A stretch of 36,054 nt of DNA, taken from assembly GCA_024639185.1 (NCBI GenBank), contig JAHEIW010000030.1, positions 1 through 36,054 on the forward strand. Reading direction: 5' to 3'. The position numbers and the translations under genes are program-made. The notes under the pieces are model-generated. The model saw only the letters and a list, made by a program, of their open reading frames with translations. It had not been told where the DNA came from and did not search any database. Below are positions 7,432 to 16,093 of the stretch, piece after piece (the stretch's first letter is position 1; every line of letters starts with the position of its first letter). Origin of the DNA: Deltaproteobacteria bacterium (GTDB taxonomy: Bacteria > Desulfobacterota > Desulfobacteria > Desulfobacterales > JAHEIW01).

Positions 7432-8529
7432 ATGGAAGCTTATGTTCAAGAAACATTGGCAGAAGAGTTAAAGCCACCGGTTACCAGTAAGGGCGTCATT
7501 GGATGGGCGAAATCCAACCTGTTCGATGGCTGGTTTAACTCCCTGCTGACCCTCGTAACGCTGTATTTTCTGTGGAAAGTCATTCCGCCCCTTGTTCGCT
7601 GGGCCTTTATCGACAGTTTGTGGAATACCACCGGTGCTGTGTGCCGGGATGCAGACGGTGCCTGCTGGTCGATTATCACAACCAACCTGCGCTTTATCCT
7701 TTTTGGCTTCTATCCGCATGATCAACATTGGCGGCCACTGATCGCCATTGTTCTTTTATGCGGTTTGCTATTCTATAGCCGCAATCGAAATCATTGGAAC
7801 ACATATCTGGTTTATGCCTGGATCATCGGTCTGGTGGTGATGGGCGTGCTCATGCGGGGAGGGATCCTTGGGTTACCCGGGGTCGAAACGTCCCAATGGG
7901 GCGGTCTGCCGTTGACGTTGTTGCTTTCAATTTTCGGGCTTACCGCAGCGTATCCGCTGGGGGTGCTTCTGGCTCTGGGACGCCAGTCTGAAATGCGGGC
8001 CATAAAGATGTTGTGCGTTGTATATATCGAGTTGATTCGTGGCGTCCCGCTGATCAGCCTCCTGTTTATGGGGTCGATTATCTTTCCGTTGTTCCTGCCG
8101 GAAGGCGTTACCATCGGTCAAATCCTGCGAGCTCAGGTGGCCATTATCCTGTTTACAGCCGCCTATATCGCCGAAGTCGTGCGCGGTGGTTTGCAGGCCA
8201 TGCCGCGCGGGCAATATGAAGCCGCCGATTCCATCGGATTAAGCTATTTTCTGACCATGCGGTTGATTATTTTACCCCAGGCCTTAAAAATTGTGATACC
8301 GCCGACGGTGAGTATCCTCATTTCCGCATTTAAAGATACGTCTCTGGTGGTGATCATCGCGCTCTGGGATCTGCTTAAAACCACGCAGTCTACGCTTTCA
8401 AACCCCGAATGGATGGGATTTAGCCGTGAGGCCTATATTTTTGTTGCCATTCTTTACTTTTTGGGCTGTTTCTCGATGGCCAATTACAGCCGTAAGCTGG
8501 AAAAGGAATTGTCTACCGAAGAACATTAG
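7432..8529 (+). CDS. aapM: General L-amino acid ABC transporter, permease AapM
   Basis: This 365-residue inner-membrane permease is the second half of the channel. Hydrophobic segments lie near 36-55, 98-115, 125-143, 157-185, 200-225 and 230-265, with a last one near 330-350. The ATPase-docking EAA loop reads GGLQAMPRGQYEAADSIGLS, followed by ILPQALKIVIPPTVSILISAF. The Trp- and Cys-containing periplasmic segment at about 60-85 is an Aap-type extension. Start ATG 7432 lies just behind aapQ with AAAGAG as ribosome-binding site, so translation is probably coupled. The ATPase gene follows only after a 193-bp gap filled with repeats. Confidence 0.9.
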   Translation: MEAYVQETLAEELKPPVTSKGVIGWAKSNLFDGWFNSLLTLVTLYFLWKVIPPLVRWAFIDSLWNTTGAVCRDADGACWSIITTNLRFILFGFYPHDQHWRPLIAIVLLCGLLFYSRNRNHWNTYLVYAWIIGLVVMGVLMRGGILGLPGVETSQWGGLPLTLLLSIFGLTAAYPLGVLLALGRQSEMRAIKMLCVVYIELIRGVPLISLLFMGSIIFPLFLPEGVTIGQILRAQVAIILFTAAYIAEVVRGGLQAMPRGQYEAADSIGLSYFLTMRLIILPQALKIVIPPTVSILISAFKDTSLVVIIALWDLLKTTQSTLSNPEWMGFSREAYIFVAILYFLGCFSMANYSRKLEKELSTEEH

Positions 8530-8570
8530 TGGTTGAGTGGTTTTTCTACCATTTACAGTGGGAATTTTAA

Positions 8571-8656
8571 CACCGCAAAGGACACGAAGTTTGCGAAGGG
8601 CTTTTAAAGCTGTTCTATGAATGTTATTCTCTGTGTTCTTCGTGCGCTTCGTGGTC
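8571..8656. repeat. Inverted cacgaag-type repeat inside the aap operon
   Basis: The left arm (8571-8600) is built on caccgcaaaggacacgaag. The right arm (8629-8656) carries the complement as ttcttcgtgcgcttcgtgg. The arms could pair imperfectly in the transcript between aapM and aapP. The same vocabulary is seen after radC at 33861-33954. Confidence 0.7.
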
Positions 8657-8722
8657 AATTACTATTTTTGTTTGAAATTGATATCGCTTTGGTCATTTTT
8701 AAACCATAATATGAGGTTATAG

Positions 8723-9499
8723 ATGAACGAGGAAACGGCAGAAAACAGCGATTTGCAGGCCACGGAGGAACCCATTATCGAAATCATCGATATGCATAAG
8801 TGGTTTGGGGAATTCCACGTGTTGCGTGGTATCGATTTGACCATTCAACAAAAAGAGCGCATTGTCATTTGCGGCCCGTCGGGTTCCGGGAAATCAACCC
8901 TGATTCGTTGCATCAATCGTTTGGAGGAACACCAACGCGGTCAAATTATCGTCGACGGCATCGAACTGACCAATAATCTCAAAAATATCGAAAAAATCAG
9001 AACCGAAGTCGGCATGGTTTTCCAGCATTTCAATCTTTTTCCGCACCTGACCATCGTCGATAATCTGGCCCTGGGACCGATCTGGGTCCGAAAAGTGCCC
9101 AAAAAAGAAGCTATTGAGGCCGCCATGCATTATCTCGAAAAAGTTCATATTGCCGAGCAAGCCCAAAAATTTCCCGGACAGCTTTCCGGTGGTCAGCAGC
9201 AACGGGTCGCCATTGCCCGCAGCCTGTGTATGTCGCCCAAAATCATGTTATTTGATGAGCCCACCTCCGCACTGGATCCGGAGATGATCAAAGAAGTTTT
9301 GGATGTTATGATTGACCTCGCCAAGGAAGGTATGACCATGATTGTGGTCACCCATGAGATGGGTTTTGCCAAAAGCGTGGCGCACCGGGTGTTATTTATG
9401 GATTTCGGGCAGATAGTTGAAGGCAACACGCCCGAGGAGTTTTTCGAAAACCCCCAGCATGATCGCACCAAATTGTTTCTCAGTCAAATTTTGCATTAA
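8723..9499 (+). CDS. aapP: General L-amino acid ABC transporter, ATP-binding protein
   Basis: This 258-residue ATPase powers the AapJQM importer from the cytoplasmic face. All ABC motifs are intact: Walker [10 protein letters not shown] (51-59), Q-loop Gln101 in VFQHFN, signature LSGGQ (154-158) followed by QQR, Walker B IMLFDEP (174-180), D-loop SALDPE and switch His211 in VVTHEMGFA. The sequence is of the polar amino-acid (GlnQ/HisP) type, with MFQ-like FNLFPHLT after the Q-loop. A GAGGT sits six bases before ATG 8723. The N-terminus carries about 18 extra acidic residues before the first strand. The repeat-filled 193-bp gap behind aapM leaves open whether it is cotranscribed or has its own promoter. 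Confidence 0.94.
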   Translation: MNEETAENSDLQATEEPIIEIIDMHKWFGEFHVLRGIDLTIQQKERIVICGPSGSGKSTLIRCINRLEEHQRGQIIVDGIELTNNLKNIEKIRTEVGMVFQHFNLFPHLTIVDNLALGPIWVRKVPKKEAIEAAMHYLEKVHIAEQAQKFPGQLSGGQQQRVAIARSLCMSPKIMLFDEPTSALDPEMIKEVLDVMIDLAKEGMTMIVVTHEMGFAKSVAHRVLFMDFGQIVEGNTPEEFFENPQHDRTKLFLSQILH

Positions 9500-10008
9500 T
9501 GCCCTATGGTTTCTTACCCCAGACCGCGTCTTGAAACGCATGGAATGTTGGAATGGTGCAAGGATGGAAGAATGGTTAAAAAAACACTATTGCCGTTACG
9601 ATATCATTGCTCTAAGGGTAGGTTTTAAGCCTCCGGCGTCCATATTTTACCCGCTTCCAGGAATAGTCCTTTTCTAAATTAGACCGCCTCACATTATCTT
9701 GCTACTGTCTATCCTTTTGTTATTTTTGATATTCAGTCAATAATTTGCAGAAATTGCCGATATTTCAAGATTTCATCATTCCAACGGCAACCCCACCAAA
9801 CCAAGCTTTATTTTGTCGCCATATTTTAGTATTGATTTCCCTATCAAGGACAAAAATGGAGCCGAATCTTCGTGTTTATGCTAAAATAAGTCCTAATTGA
9901 GCCGAAAGGCACAATCACGGCTTTAGCGCTTAAGTTTAAAGTGTATCTGACCGATATAGCAATAAATTAGCGATAAAGTAGACCGGTGAAAGTCGACCGG
10001 AGTTGAAC
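9500..10008. other. Non-coding gap between aapP and the MoxR neighbourhood
   Basis: About 500 bp without a supported gene. Near 9534-9580 there are iterated ggaatg/ggatgg words (atggaatgttggaatgg), with a partial inverse catcattcca near 9774. Short stems (gccgaaaggc near 9901 and accgg/ccggt at 9982-10000) lie before the next gene. The last stem abuts the GGAG ribosome-binding site. A promoter for the following block is expected here but was not located with confidence. Confidence 0.45.
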
Positions 10009-10776
10009 ATGAATTTATATTACGCTGAAGGCGACCGGCAGGTCGGGCCCATCGGCAAAGCCGAGCTGCAGTCCCTGATAAAAAACAAAAAAATTGATTC
10101 TAAAACCCTTGTCTGGCAACCCGGCATGGCGGAATGGCAGGCTCTGGGCCTATTTGTGAAGGGCAAAACTCAGGGTGCGAAAGCATCCATGCAACCGGCA
10201 CCGCCGGTGCAGCAATCCCTGTGCTCAGAATGTGGTCAGGCGTTTGCCGAGGATGACATGATCCGGTTTTCAGGCGTCTGGGTATGCGCCGGCTGCAAAC
10301 CCATCATGGTTCAAAAAATAAAGGAAGGTGTCGCGGTTTCCGGTGCTATGGACTTTGCCGGTTTTTGGTTGCGTTTCGGCGCCTGGTTCATTGATTATAT
10401 CATTTTAGGCATTGCCAGCATGGTTGTTTATCTTCCGATGACCTTTATGGGCGTTTATTCGGCGGATAAACCCGGTGTATTTCTGACCTTCCAGCTTATT
10501 TCAACAATTTTCAATTTTATCATACCGGCGGTCTATGAAACCTGGTTTGTGAGTAAATATGCGGCCACACCGGGCAAAATGGCCTGTAAAATAAAAGTAG
10601 TCCTGGCTGATGGCGGAAAAGTGAACTTCGGCAGAGCAGTCGGCCGGCATTTTGCAAAATACATCAGCGGGCTGACGCTAGGCATTGGTTATATCATGGC
10701 CGGATTTGACGATCAAAAACGGGCCTTGCACGACCGCATCTGTGATACGCGCGTGATCAAGTCAGCTGAACTTTGA
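10009..10776 (+). CDS. GYF_2 (DUF4339)-zinc ribbon-RDD membrane protein
   Basis: This is a 255-residue three-part protein. Residues 2-50 match the GYF_2/DUF4339 domain (LYYAEGDRQVGPIGKAELQ, then LVWQPGMAEWQAL), a small adaptor thought to bind proline-rich or partner peptides. Residues 72-96 hold a CxxC...CxxC zinc-ribbon-like pair (Cys72, 75, 93, 96). From about 113 it is an RDD domain with FWLRFGAWFIDYIILG, a central helix pair and the closing GFDDQKRALHDRICDTRV. RDD proteins are integral membrane proteins of mostly unknown role, some linked to ion transport. The ATG at 10009 has GGAG six bases upstream and is preferred over the in-frame TTG two codons before. It opens the co-directional block that leads into the MoxR genes and shares the RDD module with the gene at 19743. 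Confidence 0.85.
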   Translation: MNLYYAEGDRQVGPIGKAELQSLIKNKKIDSKTLVWQPGMAEWQALGLFVKGKTQGAKASMQPAPPVQQSLCSECGQAFAEDDMIRFSGVWVCAGCKPIMVQKIKEGVAVSGAMDFAGFWLRFGAWFIDYIILGIASMVVYLPMTFMGVYSADKPGVFLTFQLISTIFNFIIPAVYETWFVSKYAATPGKMACKIKVVLADGGKVNFGRAVGRHFAKYISGLTLGIGYIMAGFDDQKRALHDRICDTRVIKSAEL

Positions 10777-10886
10777 AAATTTAGAATTTAGAATTTAGAT
10801 TTTGGATTTAATGGTCGACGATTATGTTCAAACCTCAATTCTGGTTTCTCCTAATCCGCAATCCAAATTCCAAAATCCAAAATTTG
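10777..10886. repeat. tttagaa tandem and ttttggattt inverted repeat
   Basis: Directly after the stop codon a 7-bp unit (aatttag) is repeated three times (10778-10798) and runs into attttggattt (10799-10809). That 11-mer has an exact inverted copy at 10873-10883, within further iterated atccaaa words. Confidence 0.75.
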
Positions 10887-10976
10887 GAATACTCCGGTTT
10901 TCCAATAGAATTTGAACAAAACAGCTCAAGATCAAAATAGCTTTGCTGTGAAAAACAGCCTTTGAAGGAGTGATTC

Positions 10977-11540
10977 GTGATTTCCTGTACCCGGTGCAAA
11001 ACACCGCTTAACACACAGGCACTCAATACGTTTGCACTGGCGCCGTGTCCCAGCTGTAATGAACCCATTCGTGCGGATGTGTATGCGGCGCTTTTTCGCA
11101 AGCTGCCGTCCGGACACAGTGGTACGCCTTTACAGGGTGAACAGGAAGCCAGCTGTTTTTATCATCCGGCCAAAAAAGCGGCGGTTGCCTGTTCGGCCTG
11201 CGGCCGATTTTTATGTGCGCTCTGTGATGTTGATCTCAACGATCGGCATCTTTGCCCGGCGTGTCTGGAGAAAGGGAAGACCAAACGCAGGATTAAAAAC
11301 CTGGAAAATCACCGGGTATGTTATGACACGGTCGCATTATCGATTGCGTTTATTTCATCACTTTTTGTATGGCCGACCATCCTCTCTGCGCCAATTGTAC
11401 TATATATGGTGATTCGATACTGGAAAGCGCCCGGCAGCATCATTCCGCGCAGCAAAATTCGTTTTGTGCTGGCATTTTTAATTGCCGGTTTGCAAATTGT
11501 TGGATGGATATTGGTTTTCGGGGGCTTGATGACGTCTTGA
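10977..11540 (+). CDS. Zinc ribbon/B-box-like zinc-finger membrane protein
   Basis: This 187-residue protein is of unknown function. The N-terminus has a zinc ribbon (Cys4, Cys7, Cys24, Cys27). A second cluster is arranged like a B-box: Cys60, His63, Cys72, Cys75, Cys80, Cys83, His91, Cys93 and Cys96. Residues 117-147 and 162-185 are hydrophobic and probably form three membrane helices, so the metal domains likely sit in the cytoplasm. The GTG start at 10977 is well supported by AGGAG six bases upstream. A shorter relative lies at 12833-13153. In this setting it may be an accessory to the MoxR-associated membrane complex; that is inferred from position only. Confidence 0.75.
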   Translation: MISCTRCKTPLNTQALNTFALAPCPSCNEPIRADVYAALFRKLPSGHSGTPLQGEQEASCFYHPAKKAAVACSACGRFLCALCDVDLNDRHLCPACLEKGKTKRRIKNLENHRVCYDTVALSIAFISSLFVWPTILSAPIVLYMVIRYWKAPGSIIPRSKIRFVLAFLIAGLQIVGWILVFGGLMTS

Positions 11541-11611
11541 CGGCCGAATGCTATAGGGCCAAACTGGAACAGGAGATAAAATGATTAACCACTAAACCGA
11601 AAACTACGCTT

Positions 11612-11706
11612 GAAAGCTGGGATGCTGGGGAGCCAGGAAGCTTGATGGAGTGAATTATTATTAGCTTTCAAGCTTTCTGGCCTTATAGCTTCCCGGCCCA
11701 TTTTTT
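11612..11706. repeat. agctggga-type inverted word repeat
   Basis: The left arm (11612-11648) iterates gaaagctggga, gctgggga and ccaggaagcttg. The right arm (11663-11700) iterates the inverse (agctttcaagctttctgg, then agcttcccggccca). Six T follow at 11701-11706, so the folded RNA could also act as a terminator, although the arms pair imperfectly. Confidence 0.7.
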
Positions 11707-11771
11707 GATTTTGTGGTTATTAAATAGTACCTGAGAATTGATTGCTTTTGGGAATATGAAATAGACGCATT

Positions 11772-12833
11772 ATGGCTGTACCACCACCACCGACATACCG
11801 GCGACTGCCCGGCAAGAAAAAGGGCTTTATCATGGGGCAGTATACCCTGTGGCGGGGCAGAGACCACTTGCTTCAGATTCATGCCCGCTGGGGCTCGGAA
11901 GACTATAAGCGATATTACTTCAATGATATTCAAGCGATTATCACGCGCAAGACAGATGTCGGCAAGATTCAAAATTTCGTAACGGGTGCACTGGCCGGTC
12001 TTTTCAGTTTGTTTGCGGCAACCTCAACGAGCGGCTGGGCGACATTCAATTTTATTATCGCCATTTCTATACTAAGCATTTTAATCATCAATATCATCAA
12101 GGGACCCACGTGCGAAACCCATTTGTTGACCGCCGTTCAGACCGAAAAATTGCACTCGCTGAATCGGATTCAAACAACGCAGGCGGTCATGAATCAACTC
12201 AAACCGATCATCGAGCGCTTTCAGGGGCATCTGGCGCCGGAAACTTACGTCCAACATAGGGCCGAGCTTTCCGGCACTAAAAAAAAAAGACCGCAGACAC
12301 GCCTGACCCCAAGCGCAGCGACAGTCAGAAAACATGAAAGCGGGCGTGTGCATTTGCTGCTATTTGCTTTGTTGAGTTTCAATGGCCTGATTGTGGCTGT
12401 TGGCTTTGTATTGACCCATGTGGGCCTGACGTTTCTGGGAGGCGCCGTGATGTTGATGATGGGAATCTGCGTGGTGGTAGCATTGGTCAAACAGCATGAA
12501 AGTACTCTACAGCACCCTTTGCGGTCCATGACCTGGGCGGCGCTGGCATATGTCTGTTTCTCATTTATCTGCAGCTATATTATCAGTATAGGCCTGGCGT
12601 TTAAAAATCCGGATATTGTCCACAACCAGTGGGAGATGATCAAACTTATTTCCAACACCACCCCCTGGGATAACGGTTTGATGATGACCCTTAATGTTAT
12701 TGCCCTCAGCGCTGCGGTGGGAATTGGCATGCCGGGACTGTGGCTGCTAAGGAATTTTCGACGAACCCACCGACCGCTTGAACGGGTTATGGCGGGACCT
12801 GATTCCGTCGCGACACCCAAAAGGACTACCTGA
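11772..12833 (+). CDS. Large hypothetical membrane protein of the MoxR neighbourhood
   Basis: This is a 353-residue protein. After a Pro-rich start (PPPPTYRRLPG) comes a soluble segment (QYTLWRGRDHLLQIHARWG, then YKRYYFNDIQAIITRKT) resembling a bacterial PH-like strand pattern that leads into membrane helices near 66-104. A polar, Lys-rich linker (about 105-190) follows, then four more helices: about 193-215, 217-238, 252-277 and 303-328. No catalytic motif is seen and the function is unknown. ATG 11772 lacks a clear ribosome-binding site, and an internal ATG at 11832 has AAGGG. The Pro-rich leader reads as coding, so the longer start is kept with moderate confidence. Its stop overlaps the next start (TGATG), so the two are translationally coupled. 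Confidence 0.7.
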   Translation: MAVPPPPTYRRLPGKKKGFIMGQYTLWRGRDHLLQIHARWGSEDYKRYYFNDIQAIITRKTDVGKIQNFVTGALAGLFSLFAATSTSGWATFNFIIAISILSILIINIIKGPTCETHLLTAVQTEKLHSLNRIQTTQAVMNQLKPIIERFQGHLAPETYVQHRAELSGTKKKRPQTRLTPSAATVRKHESGRVHLLLFALLSFNGLIVAVGFVLTHVGLTFLGGAVMLMMGICVVVALVKQHESTLQHPLRSMTWAALAYVCFSFICSYIISIGLAFKNPDIVHNQWEMIKLISNTTPWDNGLMMTLNVIALSAAVGIGMPGLWLLRNFRRTHRPLERVMAGPDSVATPKRTT

Positions 12834-13153
12834 TGGAAGACCTGCTGCATCAACGCTGTTTCAATCATTTGCTGCGCGAGGCAGTCGCGCGCTGTCCACA
12901 ATGCCAGCGCTACTTCTGCCGCGAATGCGTGACCGAGCACGAAGATAAAGTGCTGTGCGCTGCATGTCTGAGAGCCGACGCCGATACGGACCGTTCGGAT
13001 CGAAGCCAGCTTGGCGGGTTGGTGCAGATGGTGCATTTCCTGCTGGGTGCAACGTTGCTATGGGTATTTTTTTACTACCTGGGACAGATTTTACTCTCAC
13101 TTCCCTCGGCGTTTCATGAAGGAACCATATGGGAAAAAGGGTGGTGGAATTGA
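12833..13153 (+). CDS. Small B-box-like zinc-finger protein with one membrane helix
   Basis: This 106-residue protein is a short relative of the product of 10977-11540. The metal cluster reads Cys9, His12, Cys21, Cys24, Cys29, Cys32, His36, Cys42 and Cys45 (RCFNHLLREAVARCPQCQ, RYFCRECVTEH and VLCAACL), close to the B-box arrangement. A single membrane helix follows at about 64-90, then a short Trp-rich tail. Its start overlaps the upstream stop and its 3' end overlaps the next gene by 25 bases, so it is clearly part of the operon. Function unknown. A tethered zinc module that recognises partner proteins is a reasonable guess, not a demonstrated role. Confidence 0.78.
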   Translation: MEDLLHQRCFNHLLREAVARCPQCQRYFCRECVTEHEDKVLCAACLRADADTDRSDRSQLGGLVQMVHFLLGATLLWVFFYYLGQILLSLPSAFHEGTIWEKGWWN

Positions 13154-14796
13154 CGATGCGTCCCAAGACCAAAGAGCACCGCCAAAGTGCGATTCTGCTG
13201 CTGGAAGAAGCCGTGCATATCTTGCGCAGGGCGCCCCTGTCACTGTTGCCCGCATACGCCATCGGAACACTGCCCTTTGTGCTGGGTTTGTTTTATTTCT
13301 GGGCGGACATGAGCCGCAGTGCCGATGCCCAGCGCTACCATGCAGTCGCCTCGCTGGGCCTGGTGTTGCTCTACATATGGATGAAATGCTGGCATGTTGT
13401 TTTTGCCGCTCGCGTAAAGTTGACATTGAGTGGGGAAACACCACCGCGATGGTCCACCGAACGCGTCCTGCGATTGGTGACAACGCAAACATTGATTCAT
13501 GCAACAGCCTTTTTTGTTTTGCCGCTGGCAGCTGCGATCGCGTTGCCGTTTGGCTGGTGTTATGCATTTTACCACAACGTCACCGTCGAAGCGGCAAACG
13601 ATGATGCCAATGCAAAAGTGATATGTCAAAAGGCGTGGTCACAAGCCAGGCTGTGGCCACGTCAGAATCATATCCTGATGTGTATTTTTTTTATTTTTGG
13701 TATCGTGGTTTTTTTAAATGTTGCCGGTGCCATTTATATTTTGCCGCATCTGGTAAAAAAATATCTCGGGATCGAATCCCTGTTTACGCTCAGCGGGTCT
13801 CACGTAATCAATACGACTTTCTGGGTGGCAACGATCGGCATTTCCTATTTATGCATGAACCCGCTGGTCAGGACGGTTTATGCCCTGCGATGCTTTTATG
13901 GGTCATCCATTCATTCCGGTGATGATTTAAAAATGGGGCTAAAGGGACTGGTGGCGGGGCGAACAGCGACCGTGATCGGTTTGGTCGTGTTTACATTGGT
14001 GGCCGGCAGTCCCTTACCTGCGGTGGCTGGACAAAAGCAAATTGTCGAACCTGAAGCGCTGGATCGCTCGATTGACCATGTGCTGCAACAACGAGAATTT
14101 TCCTGGCGCATGTCCAGAGAAGTGCCGGTGGAAGATCAAACAAAACCGAAAGGGCCGATTGCTTCAGTTGTGGCCTGGGTTATCGACAAACTCAGTCAAG
14201 CGATTAAAACGGTGTTTGACTGGATTGATCAATTTATCGATTGGCTGCTGGCGTTGCTGCCGACCGGTGAGCGCCAGAAAGCGTCAGCGGATACGGATTG
14301 GATATCCTCTGTTCGGCTTGCCGTTATTGCACTGCTTGTCGGCCTCTTCGCTGTCCTGGTCTATATTCTGTGGCGCTCCTGGAGTCGACGTCAGGCAGGC
14401 AAAGGCGAGATTGCAGCCGCGCCCGTTGAATCGGTACCCGATCTGGAAGATGAAGACACTACCGCCGCCGACCTGCCGGTGAACCGCTGGCTGGACCTGG
14501 CAGGCGAATTAACCCGCAAGGGAAAGCTGCGCCTGGCGCTGCGGGCCTTTTATCTGGCAACGCTGGCCGGCCTGGCCGAGCACGGGTTGATTACAATTGA
14601 GAAGTTTAAGTCCAATCGTGAATACGAAATGGAGTTGCACCGCAGGGCACACCAGAAGCGAAAACTGTTGACGGATTTTACGACAAGCAGGCAAGTTTTC
14701 GAATGCGTCTGGTACGGGTTGTATACCATCAAACAGTCCCAGCTGGATGATTATGCCGCTCTTCAGAAAAGGATGATGACACTTGCCCAAAGCTAA
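13129..14796 (+). CDS. DUF4129-domain multi-helix membrane protein
   Basis: This is a 555-residue protein. The N-terminal half has about six membrane helices (near 40-62, 70-95, 123-149, 184-208, 232-254 and 280-300). Next comes an amphipathic, extracytoplasmic-looking region with the Trp/Ile-rich segment near 345-370, and a further helix at about 393-414. The C-terminal 110 residues match DUF4129 (LRLALRAFYLATLAGLAEHG, SNREYEMELHRRA, VFECVWYGLY), a helical cytoplasmic domain found next to MoxR and DUF58 genes and often in transglutaminase-like membrane proteins. No transglutaminase triad is seen here. AAGGA five bases before ATG 13129 supports this start despite the overlap; ATG 13156 is the alternative. 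It is probably a membrane component acted on by the MoxR ATPase. Confidence 0.85.
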   Translation: MGKRVVELTMRPKTKEHRQSAILLLEEAVHILRRAPLSLLPAYAIGTLPFVLGLFYFWADMSRSADAQRYHAVASLGLVLLYIWMKCWHVVFAARVKLTLSGETPPRWSTERVLRLVTTQTLIHATAFFVLPLAAAIALPFGWCYAFYHNVTVEAANDDANAKVICQKAWSQARLWPRQNHILMCIFFIFGIVVFLNVAGAIYILPHLVKKYLGIESLFTLSGSHVINTTFWVATIGISYLCMNPLVRTVYALRCFYGSSIHSGDDLKMGLKGLVAGRTATVIGLVVFTLVAGSPLPAVAGQKQIVEPEALDRSIDHVLQQREFSWRMSREVPVEDQTKPKGPIASVVAWVIDKLSQAIKTVFDWIDQFIDWLLALLPTGERQKASADTDWISSVRLAVIALLVGLFAVLVYILWRSWSRRQAGKGEIAAAPVESVPDLEDEDTTAADLPVNRWLDLAGELTRKGKLRLALRAFYLATLAGLAEHGLITIEKFKSNREYEMELHRRAHQKRKLLTDFTTSRQVFECVWYGLYTIKQSQLDDYAALQKRMMTLAQS

Positions 14797-16093
14797 CATC
14801 ATACGCGCCGTCATTTTTATGATGATCATCCTGGGCTTTGTGCTGGGGGTTATTCAGTTGTTTTTACTGCGCTTTGAAGCCGGGGACGTATATCCGGCCT
14901 ATTCAACGCTGCGCAGCGATCCGCTCGGAAGCCGGGCGTTCTACCGCGGCCTGGAGAATTTGCGAAACACAGCGCTTCAGCGCAATTACAGACAAATGGA
15001 TATCCTGGAATTCGAGGAATCCACCACCTTTTTTTATATCGGAACATCGGTATTTGATCCAGAATCGGTGGCGGCAAAATGGGTTGAAACCATCGACCGC
15101 CTGACCGCCAGAGGCGGTCGGCTGGTGCTGTCATTTGTGCCTGTTGAGAAAAAACCGGCATCCTGGCGAATGTCAACATGCGGTACGGCCAAAGCCGACG
15201 ATTCAGATGATCCCGATACCGACAACTCCCAGGAACCCGATAACGCTGAAACATCCGCTGACGAGAAGTTGGAGCCGTCCGAAAATCCTGCCGGCCCCCC
15301 CATTGCGGCAAATGACAGCCAATGCGTTTCCCTGACGGAACTATGGGGTCTGGTGTTGGCTTTTGCCGAAAAGCCGGCGGCCGAAGCGGTTAGAAAAAGT
15401 CATAAACCCTTACAGGCCGAATTAAAAAAGCTTCCGCAAACCATCGCCTGGCATACGGCACTGTATTTTGATGAGTTGGATAGCAGCTGGCGCGTCATTT
15501 ATGCCGCCGCGGGCCGGCCGGTCATCGTCGAAAGGCCTTATGGCAAAGGCAGCCTGGTGCTCTCGGCCGACAGCTTTTACATGAGTAACGAGGCGCTGCG
15601 ATCCGCACGTCTACCGCAGCTGCTGGCCTGGACGATCGGGCCAAACAGCCGGATTGTTTTTGATGAGACCCATCTGGGTATCCGCAGGCAACCCGGTGTG
15701 TTGAGTTTGATTACAAAGTATCGTTTCCAGTGGTTTATTTTGGCCATAGCTGTTCTGGCGATTTTGTTTGTTTGGAAAAACTCAGTTTATTTCGTGCCGC
15801 CACCCCGCAACGGTTACGACCGGTCAGAGCGGGATGTCTACGCCAACCGGGACTCGACCCAGGGCTTGATTAGCCTGTTGCGCCGCAATATTCCTAAACG
15901 GCAGATATTGCAAATTTGCGCCCGCGAATGGCGGCGCGCCTTTCAGCGCAATCAGCGCTTTGCAGGCAGCAATGACGATCCCACAAAAACGGTTTTTGAA
16001 AAAATAAATGCCTATGATGCGCAAGCCAGCGATCCGGTCAGCGGTTACCGGCGGATGTGCAACATCATTTCAAAAGGAAAACACAATGAATGA
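14783..16093 (+). CDS. DUF4350-domain membrane protein
   Basis: This 436-residue protein has a membrane helix at 5-28, a long soluble domain (about 30-305) and a second helix near 311-333, followed by a cytoplasmic tail. The opening after the helix (DVYPAYSTLRSDPLGSRAFY, then GLENL) is the signature of DUF4350, a GATase-like fold that always seems to accompany MoxR/DUF4129 operons. An acidic Asp/Glu/Asn-rich insert at about 135-170 looks disordered. The TTG start at 14783 has AGGA nine bases upstream and overlaps the DUF4129 gene by 14 bases. The next ATG (14819) would cut into the first helix, so TTG is preferred. The stop overlaps the moxR start by eight bases, implying coupled translation. 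Confidence 0.83.
   Translation: MPKANIIRAVIFMMIILGFVLGVIQLFLLRFEAGDVYPAYSTLRSDPLGSRAFYRGLENLRNTALQRNYRQMDILEFEESTTFFYIGTSVFDPESVAAKWVETIDRLTARGGRLVLSFVPVEKKPASWRMSTCGTAKADDSDDPDTDNSQEPDNAETSADEKLEPSENPAGPPIAANDSQCVSLTELWGLVLAFAEKPAAEAVRKSHKPLQAELKKLPQTIAWHTALYFDELDSSWRVIYAAAGRPVIVERPYGKGSLVLSADSFYMSNEALRSARLPQLLAWTIGPNSRIVFDETHLGIRRQPGVLSLITKYRFQWFILAIAVLAILFVWKNSVYFVPPPRNGYDRSERDVYANRDSTQGLISLLRRNIPKRQILQICAREWRRAFQRNQRFAGSNDDPTKTVFEKINAYDAQASDPVSGYRRMCNIISKGKHNE

Noticed and set aside
9970..10008. c-di-GMP (GEMM) or other riboswitch before the GYF_2/RDD gene
   Set aside because: A GAAA-containing stem (accggtgaaagtcgaccgg) looks similar at first, but the conserved GEMM segments ACGCAAAGCC and the second helix are absent.
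13011..13604. 197-residue plus-strand frame across the B-box and DUF4129 genes
   Set aside because: It is a shifted-frame shadow of genes tied by start-stop overlaps and shows no protein-like pattern.
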